From the NCBI RefSeq assembly GCF_024586455.1, contig NC_065923.1:52173237-52237236 (forward strand): a stretch of DNA of 64,000 bases, read 5' to 3'. Positions 24,130 through 36,215 of this stretch are shown one piece after another. How positions within the stretch are numbered: position 1 is the stretch's first letter; each line of letters opens with the position of its first letter. This DNA is from Bactrocera neohumeralis (lineage: Eukaryota; Arthropoda; Insecta; Diptera; Tephritidae). The notes under the pieces were generated by a model, which had not been told where the DNA came from, searched no databases, and worked only from the letters and a program-made list of their open reading frames with translations. The position numbers were made by a program, and so were the translations under genes.

Positions 24130-25275
24130 AAAGTGTTATTTCGAAGTTTCCTAATTTTTTAAAGAAAAAACACAGAAAATTAAAATTTAAAGGAAATGTT
24201 TATTATCATTCGAAAGAACATCTTTTGACATTTATTTTTGGAAGATTATCTCTTTCAAATGTTGGTCGCGGCTTCGTCGTTCTCGTTCGAGGATATCGAC
24301 TGGTAACTGGCAAATGACGCGCATGATGTTTTACTCTATGGTCTAAATCGAAGTGGGATTGTCCGCATAGACCTTAAATTTTACGTAGCTCCACAGAAAA
24401 AGTCTAACGGTGTGATATCACACGATCTTGGGGGCCAATCTATCGGCCCAAAACGTGAAATTATCTGCTCACCAAAGTGTCCTTTCAATATATCTATTGA
24501 TTGATGCGTTGTGTGGGAAGCAGCACCGTTATGTTGAATCGATGAGATCGCGAGCTTCAATTTCACGCATAAAATAGTCGTTTATCATGGCGAGATAACG
24601 GTCTCCATTGATGTTTATGTTTTTACCGGCATGAAGAAATATGAACCGATGATTCCACCGGGCCACAAACCACACCAAACCGTTTTTTTTTAGATGAAAT
24701 ACCAGCCCTCGTTTATCTTCAGGTTAAACTTTGTTCCAAATGTGGCAATGTTGCTTGTTTATATACCCATTGAGCTAGAAATGGGCCTAATCGATAAAAA
24801 AATTTGGCATGAAAACGTTGGATCTTCTTGGAACTTTTCAAGAGCCCATAGAGCGAAGCGATGTCGCTTGGGAAAATTGAGTGGCTTAAGTTCTTGCACA
24901 AGCTGTATTTTGTACGTTTTCAATTTAAGATCTCGACTTAAAATGCGACAAGTCCTTCCATACGTCAGGCTGAGTTGCTTCGAACGACGATTCAGCGTAC
25001 ACTCTCTGTTACGGCTACTATATTTTCTTCACTGCGTACTGGACGTGGTCCAGTTATTCGGTTATGTTGACCATAAGTTAAGCGAAGCGCGCAAAACACA
25101 TTCTTTACAGAAGGTGAATTTTCCTAATGAAGTTCAACGATTTGTAAATGTTGTTCAGTCTTTCCATGATGAAATGCCAAACAAAACTGAACAAAAATAA
25201 CATGACAGCTTGACACGACTAACATGTGATCTGTCAAAAGAAGGCTATTGACAAAAGTACCTGGATCACCTGTTA
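24130..25275 (-). mobile_element. IS630/Tc1-like DNA transposon copy 3, nearly full length
   Basis: The minus strand runs from the 5' end at about 25275 (aggtgatccaggtactttt, then gacagatcac near 25230) to the 3' end at about 24130. The transposase reads HTH region (25200-24950), then SQLSLTYGRTCRILSRDLK.., FALWALEKFQEDPTF (about 24830), a damaged first-Asp segment (LFFID-, 24800), YKQATLPHLEQ, and HNGAASHTTHQSIDILKGHFG (about 24540-24480; the middle Asp position is already eroded). FGPIDWPPRSCDITPLDFF (24445-24390) follows and the C-terminal LKEIIFQK ends near 24230. The reading contains several frameshifts and stops. This is the most complete copy here and serves as reference for the others. 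Confidence 0.85.
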
Positions 25276-25485
25276 AAATAAACTTTTTAAGATAAGTCTT
25301 TTAATTTCAAGTAATAACTTACAAAAAATGGAATTAATCAGATTGTTCCGGCGGTAGGTGGGTCGACGTAACCGTGAGACACGTGAACCAATATCTGTCT
25401 AAGAATTGTCATCTGGGATTCTTCAAAATGATGGACGGGAATGTGAAAGGAGAAGTTTTCTGAAACGTATTTGGCTTTTTTCCAG

Positions 25486-25655
25486 CTCTGAGGGTATTCG
25501 ACGCAGTACCCGCTGGGGGAAGCAGAGGAATACTCCTTTCCGTGGAAAAGACCTGGTAGTGAAGAACCTGTATACACTTGGAAGTTCCAATTGGCGCCAA
25601 ATAGAGAAACGGAGGAACGACTGCCGCGGTGTCCACGCCAATAAAGAAAAAGTTT
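25486..25655 (+). pseudogene. RTE-clade retrotransposon, 3'-end fragment
   Basis: It reads PALRVFDAVPAGGSRG (25488 on), then a damaged stretch ending 'ccaattggcgccaaatagag' and 'gtccacgccaataaagaaaaag'. That is the last ~170 bp of the RTE family, including its 3' terminus 'acgccaattaagaagaag'. The 5'-truncation is severe, as usual for RTE copies. Confidence 0.8.
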
Positions 25656-27624
25656 TGGTTTCTTTGATAGACAAGCGCAAAAGAAGTCTTTGTTGTCGAT
25701 TACCATAGTTGAAGTTTGTTGTGGATCTTTCTTTATGTGGTCAAAACATGTTTATGATATGGTTGCGAAGAAATAGTGGCGTTCTCTCTTTGGGTGCTTT
25801 TGTACGCACCGACCCTGTAAAATTGCGTGGTCTTTGTAGTCATACGTCGATAAATAGAGATCGCGAATTCTCCCTGACGAAAGCAAAGATCCGATAAGTT
25901 GAAATTAATTTCAGTTAAAAATCCTGATAGAAGGTAAAATCAGTCGGATAGAAGGAGGATGTGGTTGTGACGTGTTAATTCATTTTTCGGAAATCCTTAA
26001 ACGTTGGCACATCTGTAATTGAGATTGAGTCTTAAAACGTTTTTGAGTTAAATTTTTAAGTACGATCATACCCTTTGCTCCCACATATATTTTTTTTAAT
26101 TTTCACGATATGTTTGCTGGTGTACACACTGTGCTCCTTACGGAACTCGGAACCGACACGTCTACAACATAAGTCTTGCTCGCCTCGTTGCAACGGCACA
26201 ACATGTACCGTTTTAGTGCTGTTGGTGTATAAATATGTTTTGGACTACAAACAGATGCACATAATAGCAGGGTCTAGTTTAAAACGTGCATTAGGCCTTT
26301 GTGCATTTTTTAAGTATTTCCGTTTCCGTTTCCTTTTCATACTAGTGTCAACAAAAAATTTAAGTAGAAGACAGCTGTCGTATGTGTTGTTGTGGCTTAA
26401 AAGTTTTCCACACTGCTAAACTGTTGTTTCCCTTGGCTTTGTGCGATTACTGTTATTTTTTCAGTCACGTTCTGACAATAATCTGCGTTACAATAACCAA
26501 AAGTCAGCTATAGAAGAGGCAAGTTGTGCTATAAAAACATGTGAGGCTTAAAGTAACAAAGGCAAGGCGAAGAATGTGCATGAAGCTTGGGGAAAAATGA
26601 AAATTTTGGCTATTCATGATATATTCAAGTTTGTTTCAGTTAGGTATACATAAATGCACTTAAATTTTTAAGTATGAATACTTTACATATGAGTCGGTTT
26701 TGCTAGCTAAGCATCGCCAAGTAACTTATATTGAATTTTAATTTCAAGAGCAAGTAAAGTTTTTGAAGTGATCAGGTCTTGAACCTTCTTCAAGTATTTG
26801 AATCAAGATTTGGGCATGTGACATCACACCGGTTTCAATACAATTGAAATAAAAATATTATTTAACATATTTTCAATGCTCTCTGACTCTGCGGTTCTCA
26901 AACAACAGTTGTAGACAATTCTTTGACTTGATTTATTCAATATCTCTTCTAGGTTAAGTGTCGTTTCAGACAAGCAAATATTCTACTAACGAATTGTCTG
27001 CCATATATCACAATTAAAATGGTGTTCTCGAATATTAAAGAAAAGTTTCTCGGGACCTTTAAATTTCTATTGCGCGGTTCGAGCTGTGTCCTAAAGTCAT
27101 TCTGAGTCTGCATAAAAGGTGTTTTCAAAATTATAAATTAAACTTTTTTTAAGTTTATATTAACGTTGAATTCTTCAAAGTAAATCACTCAACGCCAAAA
27201 CTTTTTCCAATGCTTATACCACTTTTGAGAGAGACTTGAGCTCTTTCGGCGATTTCGTTCTAATAAATGTAATGTAATCATTTCAAGAATAGTTCAAAGT
27301 TGAAGAGAAAGGTAGTTGTATTAATGCACTGAGAAGTCGGAAAAATAATTTAGTTTTCAACAATTCTATATATTTTCGACTTGCATTGTTTCCAGGCAAC
27401 CAAATATTATTGAAGACAACTCCACTTTGGTTAGGTTAGTTTAAGAAGGTTAGGGAAATGTCCAAATAATTCGATCTATTTTCTTCCAAGCAGCTTATGT
27501 TTTGAGCACCCACTAAAGCTTTCAATCATACCGCATGAATTCCGATCGTGAGTTCTAAGTTCAGCATAAAAACCATAGCTCGGATCTCGTTTTGAATACA
27601 GTTAATTTAGACTACGCACTTATT
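25656..27624. other. Intergenic spacer, no gene recognised
   Basis: About 2 kb. The open frame at 26075-26419 is leucine- and cysteine-rich but shows no domain. A ggttaggttag tract near 27428-27455 may be a trace of a non-LTR 3' tail. Confidence 0.45.
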
Positions 27625-28895
27625 CTGCATCTTCTTTATTGGCGCAGACATTGCTTACGCGGTTATAGCCGAGTTTATGACAGCGCGTCAGTCGTACTTC
27701 CTCTTCGTTGTTTGGCGCCAATTAGCGATTCCAAGAGTAACCAGTTCCAGTTCTTCTCCACCTGGTCCTTCTAACGGAATGGATGTCTTCCTCTTCCTCT
27801 GCTTCCCCCGGAGGGTACTGCGTCAAATACTTTCAGAGCTGGAGTGTTTTCATCCATTGGACCATAAATCTGTCGCAGAACCTTTCTCTCGAAAACTCTC
27901 AAAGTCGACTCATCAGTTGTTGTCATCGTCCAGGCCTCTGCACCATATAGCAAGACGGGAATAATGAGTGACTTGGAATTTGGTACTTGTTCGTCGAGAG
28001 AGGTCTTTACTTCTCAATTGCCCACTCATTCCGAAGTAGCACCCGTTGGCAAGAGTTATTCTGCGTTGGATTTTGAGGCTGACATTGTTGTTGGCGTTAT
28101 TACTGGTTCCAAGATAGACGAAATTATATACGACTTCGAAGTTATGACTGTCAGCAGTGACGTGGGAACTAAGTCGCGAACGACTGTTTGTCTCACCCTC
28201 GTTCACTATTAGTTCCATTTTTCACGCTACTTATCCAGTCTGGAGAGAGCAGAATTAATGGAGCGGATGTTGAGACCAATGATATCAAAATCATCAGCAT
28301 ACTCCAGCAGCTGTACACTTTATAGAAGATTGTACCTTTTCGGTTTAGTTCTGCAGCTCGAATTAATTTCTCCAAAAGTAGGCTGTAGGTAGGTTGTCAC
28401 ACGAAGGAGGGTCGCCTTGTCTGACACCTCGCTTGGTATCGAACGGCTCGGAGAAGTGCTTCCCGATCCTGACTGAGCTTTTGGTATTGCGCAACGTCAG
28501 TTTACACAGCCGTATTAGTTTTGCGAGCATACCAAATTCCTTTTTGTGCTGCCGAAAGCAGCTTTGAAATCGACGAAGCTGTGGTGTGTGTCGATCTTCT
28601 TTTCACAGGTCTTTTTGACCGAGATTTGGCGCATGGTGAAAATTTGGTCCGTTGCTATCAAGCGTAAAGCCACACTGATAAAGTCTCATCGGTTTTTTGA
28701 CGGTTGGCTTTTATCTTTCACTCGATAGAACCTTGTATGCGATGTTGAGGAGGCTTATCCCATGGTGGTTGGCGCAGATTGTGGATTTTCCCTTTTTGTG
28801 GATTGGACAGAGAGTCTTATAATCCAATCGTTGGGCATGCTTTCGTCCGACCATATTCTACAAAGAAGCTGATGCATGCTCCTTATCAGGTCGCA
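27625..28895 (-). pseudogene. RTE-clade retrotransposon, 5'-truncated (RT to 3' end)
   Basis: The minus strand starts at about 28895 with the segment before 'HKKGKSTICAN' and continues through the reverse transcriptase. It keeps motif C, YADDFDII (28301-28278), which the otherwise better copy at 53.8 kb has lost. It then reads SSHVTADSHNFEVVYNFVYLG (28160-28098), QRRITLANGCYFGMS, LYGAEAWTMTTTDESTLRVFERKVLRQIYGP (27950-27860) and MDENTPALKVFDAVPSGGSRGRG to a 3' end at about 27625. A deletion of roughly 130 bp joins IYGP directly to MDENTP. Frameshifts make it inactive. Confidence 0.88.
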
Positions 28896-31499
28896 TGAAT
28901 TAATTTTTCAACGTTTCTATTACATAAGGTTTCATATTCAAATTATCTTCAAGAATTTTCTTCACATTTCGAGTTTTTGTCACATCTATAGCGTAGGGTT
29001 CATGAAATCCACCAACTTCAGCGTTTTTAAACTAATCAGCTGCATTATTATTGACTACAAATACATTTAATGCTTTAGATGATAGCGTTAAAGCCCTGAT
29101 TGTTTCTATGACATACCATATGTTGGATCAGTACCTGAAATTATAATCTCACGAAATTTATTAAAACTCTTTCTGGGATTGAGTTCATAAGTACTTCTGT
29201 TATTCGCTAATAGGATTTTCTATGATTAGTTCTCGGTTTGGAGATATACATATCCTCGGCGTATTGCTGCTGTTTTCCATAAAAATACCAATAATCGAAC
29301 GATCCATAACTACGTTGTAAAGAGCTGCGCTGGGAAATCTGATTACCTGCATAGATTCCAGTTACTTTATGCCGTTGTGTGATCACCTCCTTCACCAGCA
29401 TAAGTTAGTTAGCAACGCCTTCAGTTGATTTATGCGCAGTTGTGGTGAAATGCCGCCCGTGTAGGCTCAACAAACGGCACAATCTACGTCGTATTAACCG
29501 GTGCCATTGTTGGGCGATTGTGTTAGCCGAACATTTTGCCACTTTTAGAGTGCGCATAATTCAACAAACACAAAGCTTTGAATTTTGCGGTGACCAAGTG
29601 AAGATGATTGGTAGCTGGTGGCGAAGCTGGCACGATGAACAGAGTGTTCCATATGTAAGGAGTAAGCAAGGTGGTGGAAGCAAGCGGTGAAGAACAGCAA
29701 GTGCTTGAACGTTTAAGTACGGCAAAATTTCCATGAGAGGGTCCCCCATAATTCTCGGTTTGATAGTTTGCGCTATACTTACACACGGGTGCTCTTCGAC
29801 AGACTTATACGAGAGCGGTATGGTAAGAACTTAGGCTCTGGCCGGACTGGTAATTGGGTTTTCTCAAAAGAGCAATATCTGTTGGTAATTTGATTCCTCG
29901 TGTTAGAAGTAAATCGTGCAGTGAAGTTAAGAAGTCCATGAATGCCGTGAACGGTGACCATTTTCCTCCGTTGGCGATCATATAAAAATGGTTCAAAGAG
30001 TTTTTGCTGAGCCATGGCCATCACGGGGGAATACACGATAAAAGACAGTCCACCAATGGCTGAACAGTAGGCATCTAAAAAACCTGCAAGGGACACATTC
30101 TGGACGAAAAGTTGTCGCCTTGATAATTACCACGATTGCTTACTCCAACAAAGCATAGACCCACCAGTCCAATGAAGACAAAGATTGTTCTATTTGCCGT
30201 ACACCCAGGATCTACAGGGTGTGATGTCCATCTACTAGCTGGAAAAGGCAAAATAGAAATACTATTTGAGGTAGGCTTAGAAACGCTGTCCCAAACTTGA
30301 AAAAGTTACGCCTCGAGGAAAAAAACTAATCGATTAAAGTTTTTATTGCTTTCATTGGAGCATACTTTGCTGACCTCCAGAAATCCTACTACGCAAATGG
30401 GTTCAATAAGTTGGAACTTCGCTGTGCCAATTGTATAGAGGTAAAGGAAGGCTATTATTCGTCTTCTTCTGGACGCTAAGTATCTATCCTACCCGTCTCG
30501 TATGCATCTACGCTAGTCGTGTTCGCATTCGTGTGAGTTGAAGCGGAAAATCTGCCCGCTGGCACAGTAAATTAGCAACTTCTAGCGAATTACATATGCC
30601 ATTGTCACATGCATGCTGCCTCTGAATGCACCTACACAGAGAGATATAGCCACAGTCTGCTTGTGTGTAGCAGGCACTGTTGAGGCCTCTGCGAATGCGT
30701 CTGTTGTTAATCAAACCACAGCGGCCACAATGCATTAGTGCATGGTTCAATTGCTTGGCTCTGCGTATGCTTCAGTTCACTCATTTAGGTTGGTTGTCTG
30801 CATGCGAGCGTTTATGTATATCTCGGGTCCCAGTGGGTTCGCATTTGTTTGTTTGACTCATCGACTGGTTTGGTGGAGATCATCAACAGAGCCACCGAAG
30901 TGCTGTATAGGTTTGTATGCAAGCATCAATTTCGGTTGAGTTGGTCATATTTCGAATAAATATGGGTCGCTGTAGCTGTGTGTGCTTGCAGACGCTAATT
31001 TAAGCAATTCCGACTGGTATTCGACGAATTGATTGATTGGATTCTAACCGAATTTCGGTTGTCGTCTGATTTGCGGCTTGTAACATAAACGCTGAGGAAC
31101 AACTCGGCCATTGAAAGCGGAATATGAAGACAATTTGGAAAGGAAGAGAGGCGCGTACGACGCTTTGATTGGTGGAACATGTAAACTCAACTTTTAATTA
31201 CTTCAGGCTCTGCCATTATTAATGCCGGAAAGTATTTCGTACAGTGAACATTTCAGAGCAAGCCGAATCATTACAGAAATAAGACTCAGGTCACATAATC
31301 TACCTTAAGAAGCTCTGTACTCTAAATAACCACAGTGTCGAAATAAAAATATGCAGCCCTACACATTTTTTGTCAGAGAAAGAACCTAAGTTCAGGAGGA
31401 AACCTGAGTTCTCTTTCCATATTTGCTTTGCGTCTGGCAGCTTTTCGTTTGTGACGCGAAAACTTTGTTTGATGATTTTTTCCATGCTGAAAACCAAGG
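28896..31499. other. Unassigned stretch, no gene recognised
   Basis: About 2.6 kb. Minus-strand frames at 29779-30096 and 29805-29996 have protein-like composition but overlap in different frames and match no family I know. A cysteine-rich minus-strand frame at 30508-30750 (nine Cys in 80 codons) is also unassigned. Coding exons of a host gene cannot be excluded. Confidence 0.4.
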
Positions 31500-31790
31500 A
31501 GTTTGCTTGAGATCACAACTACGGAATCGTTAAAAAATTACCCATACTCCAGCTGGGCCCAAATCGTAAAAGTTTAATGGAAGAGGGAAGGAAGAGTGGA
31601 ATCATCCAGGAACTTTTTACCCTTTTGCAAGACTGTGATTTAAAAATTGTATCAGTTATGCCGGCTGTCGATTTATGAGGATCTTTATGATAAAACTCTT
31701 TGGGAGTTCTAGGTACCACAACAGACCGGCGTTATTAGCTATCCAAATAAGATCCCCTTTTATGATCGACCACTTAACCTAACCTAACAG
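31500..31790 (+). pseudogene. Probable 3' tail of an RNase H-type non-LTR element
   Basis: The end 'gggagttctaggtaccacaa...cagaccggc' followed by 'gatcgaccacttaacctaacctaac' (31697-31788) has the layout of tephritid and drosophilid I/LOA-type 3' tails: an amber/ochre stop, 'accacaa.agacc', and a terminal cctaacctaac. Upstream protein similarity is too eroded to read. The assignment rests on tail architecture only. Confidence 0.4.
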
Positions 31791-32050
31791 TAGATTAGGG
31801 TTAGGCAATCACATTACCAGTATAAAGGCGAAAGTTTATGAGTGTGTATGTTTGTTACTTCTTCACCACTAAACGGTTAGAGCGTTTTTATAAAATTTGG
31901 TATGGACGTTGTTCTATGTAGAAGTGCCAAGGTATTACACTTTGAGTGTTATTTTGTAGGGTTGTTGTTGACTAGAATCTGAGGCTGCACCAGTTTCCAA
32001 GTGCAGGAAAAGTGTGCTGACTATTGTGTTATCTGCTTCAATCTTGCTAA

Positions 32051-32299
32051 GTGATAAACGAGATAAATGTCTCTGAAGATGACCTTATTAAAGGCGATAA
32101 AGCTAAAACCAAAAACCCCTATAATAACCACGAATTTACCTTCCAGAGCAAACGCCTGCAATTGCCGTTAAAAGCGGCTTTCTCTATAACAATAAATATA
32201 AGCCAAGGACAAACTCCAAAAGTAGCCGGCATTCACCCGGGCATCCCTTGTTTCTCCCACTATTTATTTTCCCTAAAAACGGCGGGTATCGTGGTATAA
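32051..32299 (+). pseudogene. Helitron-type (PIF1-like) helicase, C-terminal fragment
   Basis: The translation contains FTFQSKRLQLPLKAAFSITI then NISQGQTPKVAGI (32137-32230). This matches the end of the PIF1-like helicase domain of Helitron Rep/helicase proteins, where the consensus is 'F.RRQFPL..AFAMTINKSQGQT...VGI'. The lysine usually found in TINKSQGQ is changed (NIS). Only about 80 codons survive and no Rep domain is present. The preceding 31830-31990 stretch (gaaagtttatgagtgtgtat, accactaaacggttagagcg) looks like Helitron-associated non-coding DNA. The fragment sits about 100 bp from the 3' end of the convergent host gene. Confidence 0.65.
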
Positions 32300-32345
32300 T
32301 TTGGGAAATTATAGTCTTCACACTTTTTTCACAATCAATTTAAAG

Positions 32346-32351
32346 TTTATT
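32346..32351 (-). promoter_or_regulatory. Polyadenylation signal AATAAA
   Basis: AATAAA on the minus strand, 46 bp beyond the stop codon of the HAD phosphatase gene. This is a suitable position for cleavage and polyadenylation of that transcript. Confidence 0.6.
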
Positions 32352-32396
32352 TGTTTATAAGCTCTTATGTGAGATAAGAAATGTCATTTTTTGGTT

Positions 32397-33107
32397 TTAA
32401 ATTGTAACTTGGCACGTTTTTGGATAAGGCGGTAAGCCAAAATCTTCGGGACGAAAATCTTCTAAGGATTTTAACACTTGAGTTGCTCCCTTGCGGAGTT
32501 CCTTCGGCACAAGGTCATCTGGTACCATCACAACTTGCATCCCTGCACTCAAGGCTGCCTGAACGCCATTTGGGGCGTCTTCAAAAACAAGACAGTTTGA
32601 TGGGCAAGGTTTGTCTGCGAAACGAGAAGCAGCTATAAGAAATATGTCAGGAGAAGGTTTGCCTGCTTTGACTTCTGGGTCGGTCGAGCCGCAAACACGA
32701 TGACGAAACAGTTTAAAGACGTCGCGATGATGAGTAATTTTTATTTCAACCATATGCTCGCCAGAACTAGTGGCCAATGCTAAAGGAATCTTATTAGCAT
32801 CGAGATGCCTCAGCAATCGCTCTGCCCCACGCATCAACGGTGAGTTCCCCAACATTTCCTTACATTTATTTGAAAATATTTTCAGGTATTCCTCGACAGT
32901 TAAGGGTAATTCAAGTTCGTTGACAGCAATTTCGGCCGATTTTTGCTCGGTTGTGCCAAGCAGTTTTAATCGCACATCACGGGGGTAAGACTTGTTAAAA
33001 GAGCCAGCTATTTGCCTCACAATTTTTTCATAAACCACTTCAGTATCTAGTAAGAGACCATCCAAATCAAATATGCAATGCGTAACATTCTTAAATTTAC
33101 TACACAT
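32397..33107 (-). CDS. HAD-superfamily phosphatase, GS1-like / pseudouridine-5'-phosphatase-like
   Basis: An intact 236-codon single-exon frame and the only undamaged host-type gene here. All four HAD motifs are visible: motif I FDLDGLLLDT (residues 13-22, nucleophile Asp14 and acid/base Asp16), motif II LATSS (111-115, Thr113/Ser114), motif III Lys150 in AGKPSPD, and motif IV VFEDAPNG (174-181, metal-binding Glu176/Asp177). The helical cap domain lies between motifs I and II (about 23-95). Length fits the pseudouridine-5'-phosphatase/GS1-like family (about 230 aa), which in flies comprises several paralogues; the substrate of this one is inferred, not shown. There is no signal peptide, so it is probably cytosolic. 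The start context CAAC-ATG is a good fly initiation site and an in-frame AATAAA lies 46 bp past the stop. I cannot tell which paralogue it is, or whether 5' non-coding exons exist. Confidence 0.93.
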   Translation of the reverse strand: MCSKFKNVTHCIFDLDGLLLDTEVVYEKIVRQIAGSFNKSYPRDVRLKLLGTTEQKSAEIAVNELELPLTVEEYLKIFSNKCKEMLGNSPLMRGAERLLRHLDANKIPLALATSSGEHMVEIKITHHRDVFKLFRHRVCGSTDPEVKAGKPSPDIFLIAASRFADKPCPSNCLVFEDAPNGVQAALSAGMQVVMVPDDLVPKELRKGATQVLKSLEDFRPEDFGLPPYPKTCQVTI

Positions 33108-33599
33108 GTTGCACCAGTCTTTATTAAACTATCAAGATCCTTGTGTTGAATTGTGTTAAATATTAGCGAAAGCACCAATTTTGTATCAAAACTTTGACTG
33201 CCTTTTTGATTCAAATAAAATTATGATTGACACAAAAAAGTTTTCACGCAAAATAAAAGGAAAAAAAAAAGGAAAATAAAAGTTTCAAACACAACCAGTT
33301 AAATTGGTGTACAAGCTAAGAAAAAGTTTTAATATTCATTTATCCTAATAATTTTCACAAAAGGCTGAGTACAACAGTCTAAGTGTGATCCCTCCACCAT
33401 GACATTTTACCTAACTTATCTAAATAATTATTATTTTAAAAAAAGAAGAATTAAATAATATTGGTAGAAAAACTATAAAACTTACATTAGGGGTCTTGAG
33501 TATGGATCTAAATGGAGAAATGTTAAATTGACAGAAGCTCCAGGTTTATTTGGTCAAAAAATGATCTGAAGTTTAGCGAAACGATTTAGAATTGGCCAA
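33108..33599. other. Upstream region of the phosphatase gene
   Basis: AT-rich DNA upstream of the minus-strand gene, presumably holding its promoter and 5' UTR. No TATA box or initiator could be assigned confidently. An A-rich run lies at 33263-33275. Confidence 0.35.
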
Positions 33600-34529
33600 A
33601 AAGTTTCGCCAAATTGTATATATTTCAGGCACGATTTCATATATTCAGCATAAAGTCACCTGGGAGTTCGAAAATCTTTACATATATTAGATATGTATGT
33701 ATATGGGGGCTCAGGGAAATATTGACGCGATTCAAACCATTTTTGATACACAGAAATACTATTGACAGGAAAGGATTCTGTCTGAATTTCAATTGTATAT
33801 CTTCTCACACACTGAATGATATTTTCGGTCAAAAGTCAACTATAGGTACTGGGGTCCCCATATTCGGTACCTAGGGTTTTTAACAGTTTTGATTGTATTA
33901 GTCTGTTTGCGCCCATTTTCACACTGTGATATAGAAAATATGATAATAATACGAAAAAGTTAGCGGCGTCACGGCCGTCGTCTAATTTATCTGGCTTCCA
34001 TAAATCCTTCTCATACCATCTCGGAGGTTAAATTTAATGTCTCTGGCGTAATTACCGTACCGTTATATGAGGAGAGAACGGGGTTAACCTCCTATTTCAT
34101 CCATTTTCGCACTGTTGTTAGGAGTTGTAATAGTCCAGTTACCATCTTTGGTTGTTGTAGCTTTATTGGTTTAGGAGATGTTTACATTGAACATATAAGA
34201 GGGCGGGGCCACGACCACTTTTTCAAAATTTTTTACGCACAGGTGACAACTGTGATCACCTGTGCCAAATTACAGCTGTATCTTAATTTAGTGCTTAGTT
34301 GTAGCAGTTTGTAAGTTTTCGGTTAATGGCGTTTTGTGGGCGTGGCAGTGGTCCAATTACGCCCATCTACGAACTCCTAATTTTATTTTGCATACCAAGT
34401 TTCATCAAGATATCTCAATTTTTACCCAAGTTACAGCTTGCACAGGCGGACGGCCGGACAGACAGACAGTTTTTGGTGACACATATAACCGTTAGGTGAA
34501 CAAAACTATAATACTCTGTAGCAACTGGT
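33600..34529 (-). repeat. Dispersed non-coding repeat (GTCTGTCTGTCC family), long variant
   Basis: Reverse orientation of the repeat at 376-1500. The head lies at 34529-34300: 'gttgctacagagtattatag', gtctgtctgtccggccgtcc, 'gagatatcttgatgaaactt', 'ccactgccacgcccac'. The block matching 1027-1145 lies at 33860-33725. The 3' terminal gcgagagtataaaa end of the shorter variant is not present. No coding. Confidence 0.65.
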
Positions 34530-35274
34530 TCCAAGCGCATACAAATTTTTTTATACAAAAATAAAACTTTGCTTCTTTCACTGTACAGTTATATAAAATC
34601 AAAGCCAACGGCGATACGAAAAATTTCATTTAAAGCGTATTTATGTAGGGTATGCGTTCATGATTTCATTCTGCGAAAAAAAAGGTTTCCGACAGTGGGC
34701 TTCCAAATAAAGCAATTTAAAAATTGTTCTGTTTTCTATTTCTTTATCATCACATTGAACCGGCATGTACTATAAACTGAAACTCTTATTTGTTTTTAGT
34801 TATTTGACTTCCGTATAACACCCTTTATGAAGTTCACAGCGCACATTTTAATATTGAAAGGTCACTGCAATCAAACAATGTAGTTTTTGCTATCAATAAT
34901 GCTCGCCTGCGTTGCTCTGACACTTTTTTGTTAACTGCCTTCGTTTACAAAAACAAAATCCACATGTTAAATCTTTATTAAGCAATGTCAATAAAAGCTT
35001 TGTTTGCAAATACTTTTCATGTAGAGTTGCCATATGGCAGTTAATATGGGTTTGCTGATGAAAGGCACAGTTTTATACAAGTTTTCAATAATACCACAAT
35101 GTTTTAGGTATGTGAAAAGTTCAAAATAATAGTAGTATCCCTGATCTATTCGTCAAAGTTTAACGAGGGGTTGTACTTTGAAGAAATATAAACTCCCAAC
35201 TGTGGCCAAAAAAATAGTAAGACTTTCTAATGTAAATTTCGCGCGAAAACCCATTCGTCGAACAATTTTTTTTT
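34530..35274. other. Spacer, no gene recognised
   Basis: AT-rich DNA of about 750 bp with no recognisable frame or repeat. Confidence 0.45.
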
Positions 35275-36215
35275 AAGCTGGTATGACTGTCAGTGGCATC
35301 TGTGCCAAATGCCAAATGAAAATAATCATTGGTGTTTAGTATATGCTTGTCTTTCTGAAGTACATAAAGTGCATTCGGCGATTTTCACGAAGAGTGAAAT
35401 TATGCAACAAAGAAGTTCCATTAAATTTTGTGTGCTGAATCAAATTTCTGGTGGTCAAATGTTGGAAAACGCCTTCGGTGATAATTGTTTGTCACGAGAT
35501 ATTGGATTTGATTAGAGCAAATTATTCAAAGAGGGTCGAGAACGTGTTAACGACGAACCAAGTACAGGCCGGTCATCAGCATCACCTAATGATTAACACA
35601 TCAATAAAATAAAGTAATCGATGTTTAAGAATAGACGATTAACAGTCAGAGATCTTACTGGCATTGTTGAATTATCGGAAGGATCAATGAAAACCATTAC
35701 GAAAGATCAGTTGGACCTAAGAAAAGTGAAAGCACGATTGGGTTTAAAATCACTCAGATTTTTTTTTTCTAAAAACTGCGTTGCATTAACTTCTGTGAAA
35801 GAATACTTTCCGAGTACCAGGATGTCATGAAACGTATTATTAATGGCGATGAGTCTTGGATTTATGCTTGCGATCTTGAATTAAAGGTGAGACGAAGCCG
35901 AAAAACCACGTCAAAGCAGGTCAAAAATCATGGTTATTTTGACAGCTTTCTTTGATTATCGAGGTGTGCTACACTCCGAATTCCTTCCGACCGGCTAAAC
36001 TGTCGCAACCACCGTATTCACCAGATTTAGCTCAGTGTGACTTCTGGTTATTCAGCAAACTCAAACGACCGCTACGGGGAAACAGTTTTGAGTAACTTGA
36101 AGAGGGCTACTCCGGAAACTGACTCTAACAATTGTTTCGAGGACTGGAAAAAACCTTTTCACAAGTTTATTGCGACCCAGGCGAATTACTTTGAGGGAGA
36201 CGAGTAGATTTTGAA
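35275..36215 (+). mobile_element. Mariner-like transposon, internally deleted and decayed
   Basis: A probable 5' end, 'aagctggtatgactgtcagt', at 35275 precedes a transposase remnant. In order it reads MLENAFGDNCLSR (35460), KLFKEGRERVNDEPSTG (35525), FKNRRLTVRDL (35624), GDESWIYACDLELK (35848-35889, first catalytic Asp region), FFDYRGVLHSEFLPTG (about 35948-35996), PPYSPDLAQCDFWLFSKLKR (36010-36070, third catalytic Asp region), then CFEDWKKPFHKFIATQANYF and a stop at about 36207. The segment holding the second Asp is deleted at about 35997. Frameshifts are frequent. It is a mariner subfamily distinct from the other three copies. Confidence 0.8.

Noticed and set aside
26075..26419. 114-codon leucine/cysteine-rich frame as a membrane protein
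   Set aside because: AT-rich chance hydrophobicity; no conserved motif or codon bias.
29779..30096. 105-codon minus-strand frame as a gene
   Set aside because: Protein-like composition, but a second overlapping frame is equally plausible, no domain was recognised and no splice structure could be defended.
30508..30750. Cysteine-rich 80-codon frame as a secreted peptide
   Set aside because: No signal peptide and no regular cysteine spacing.
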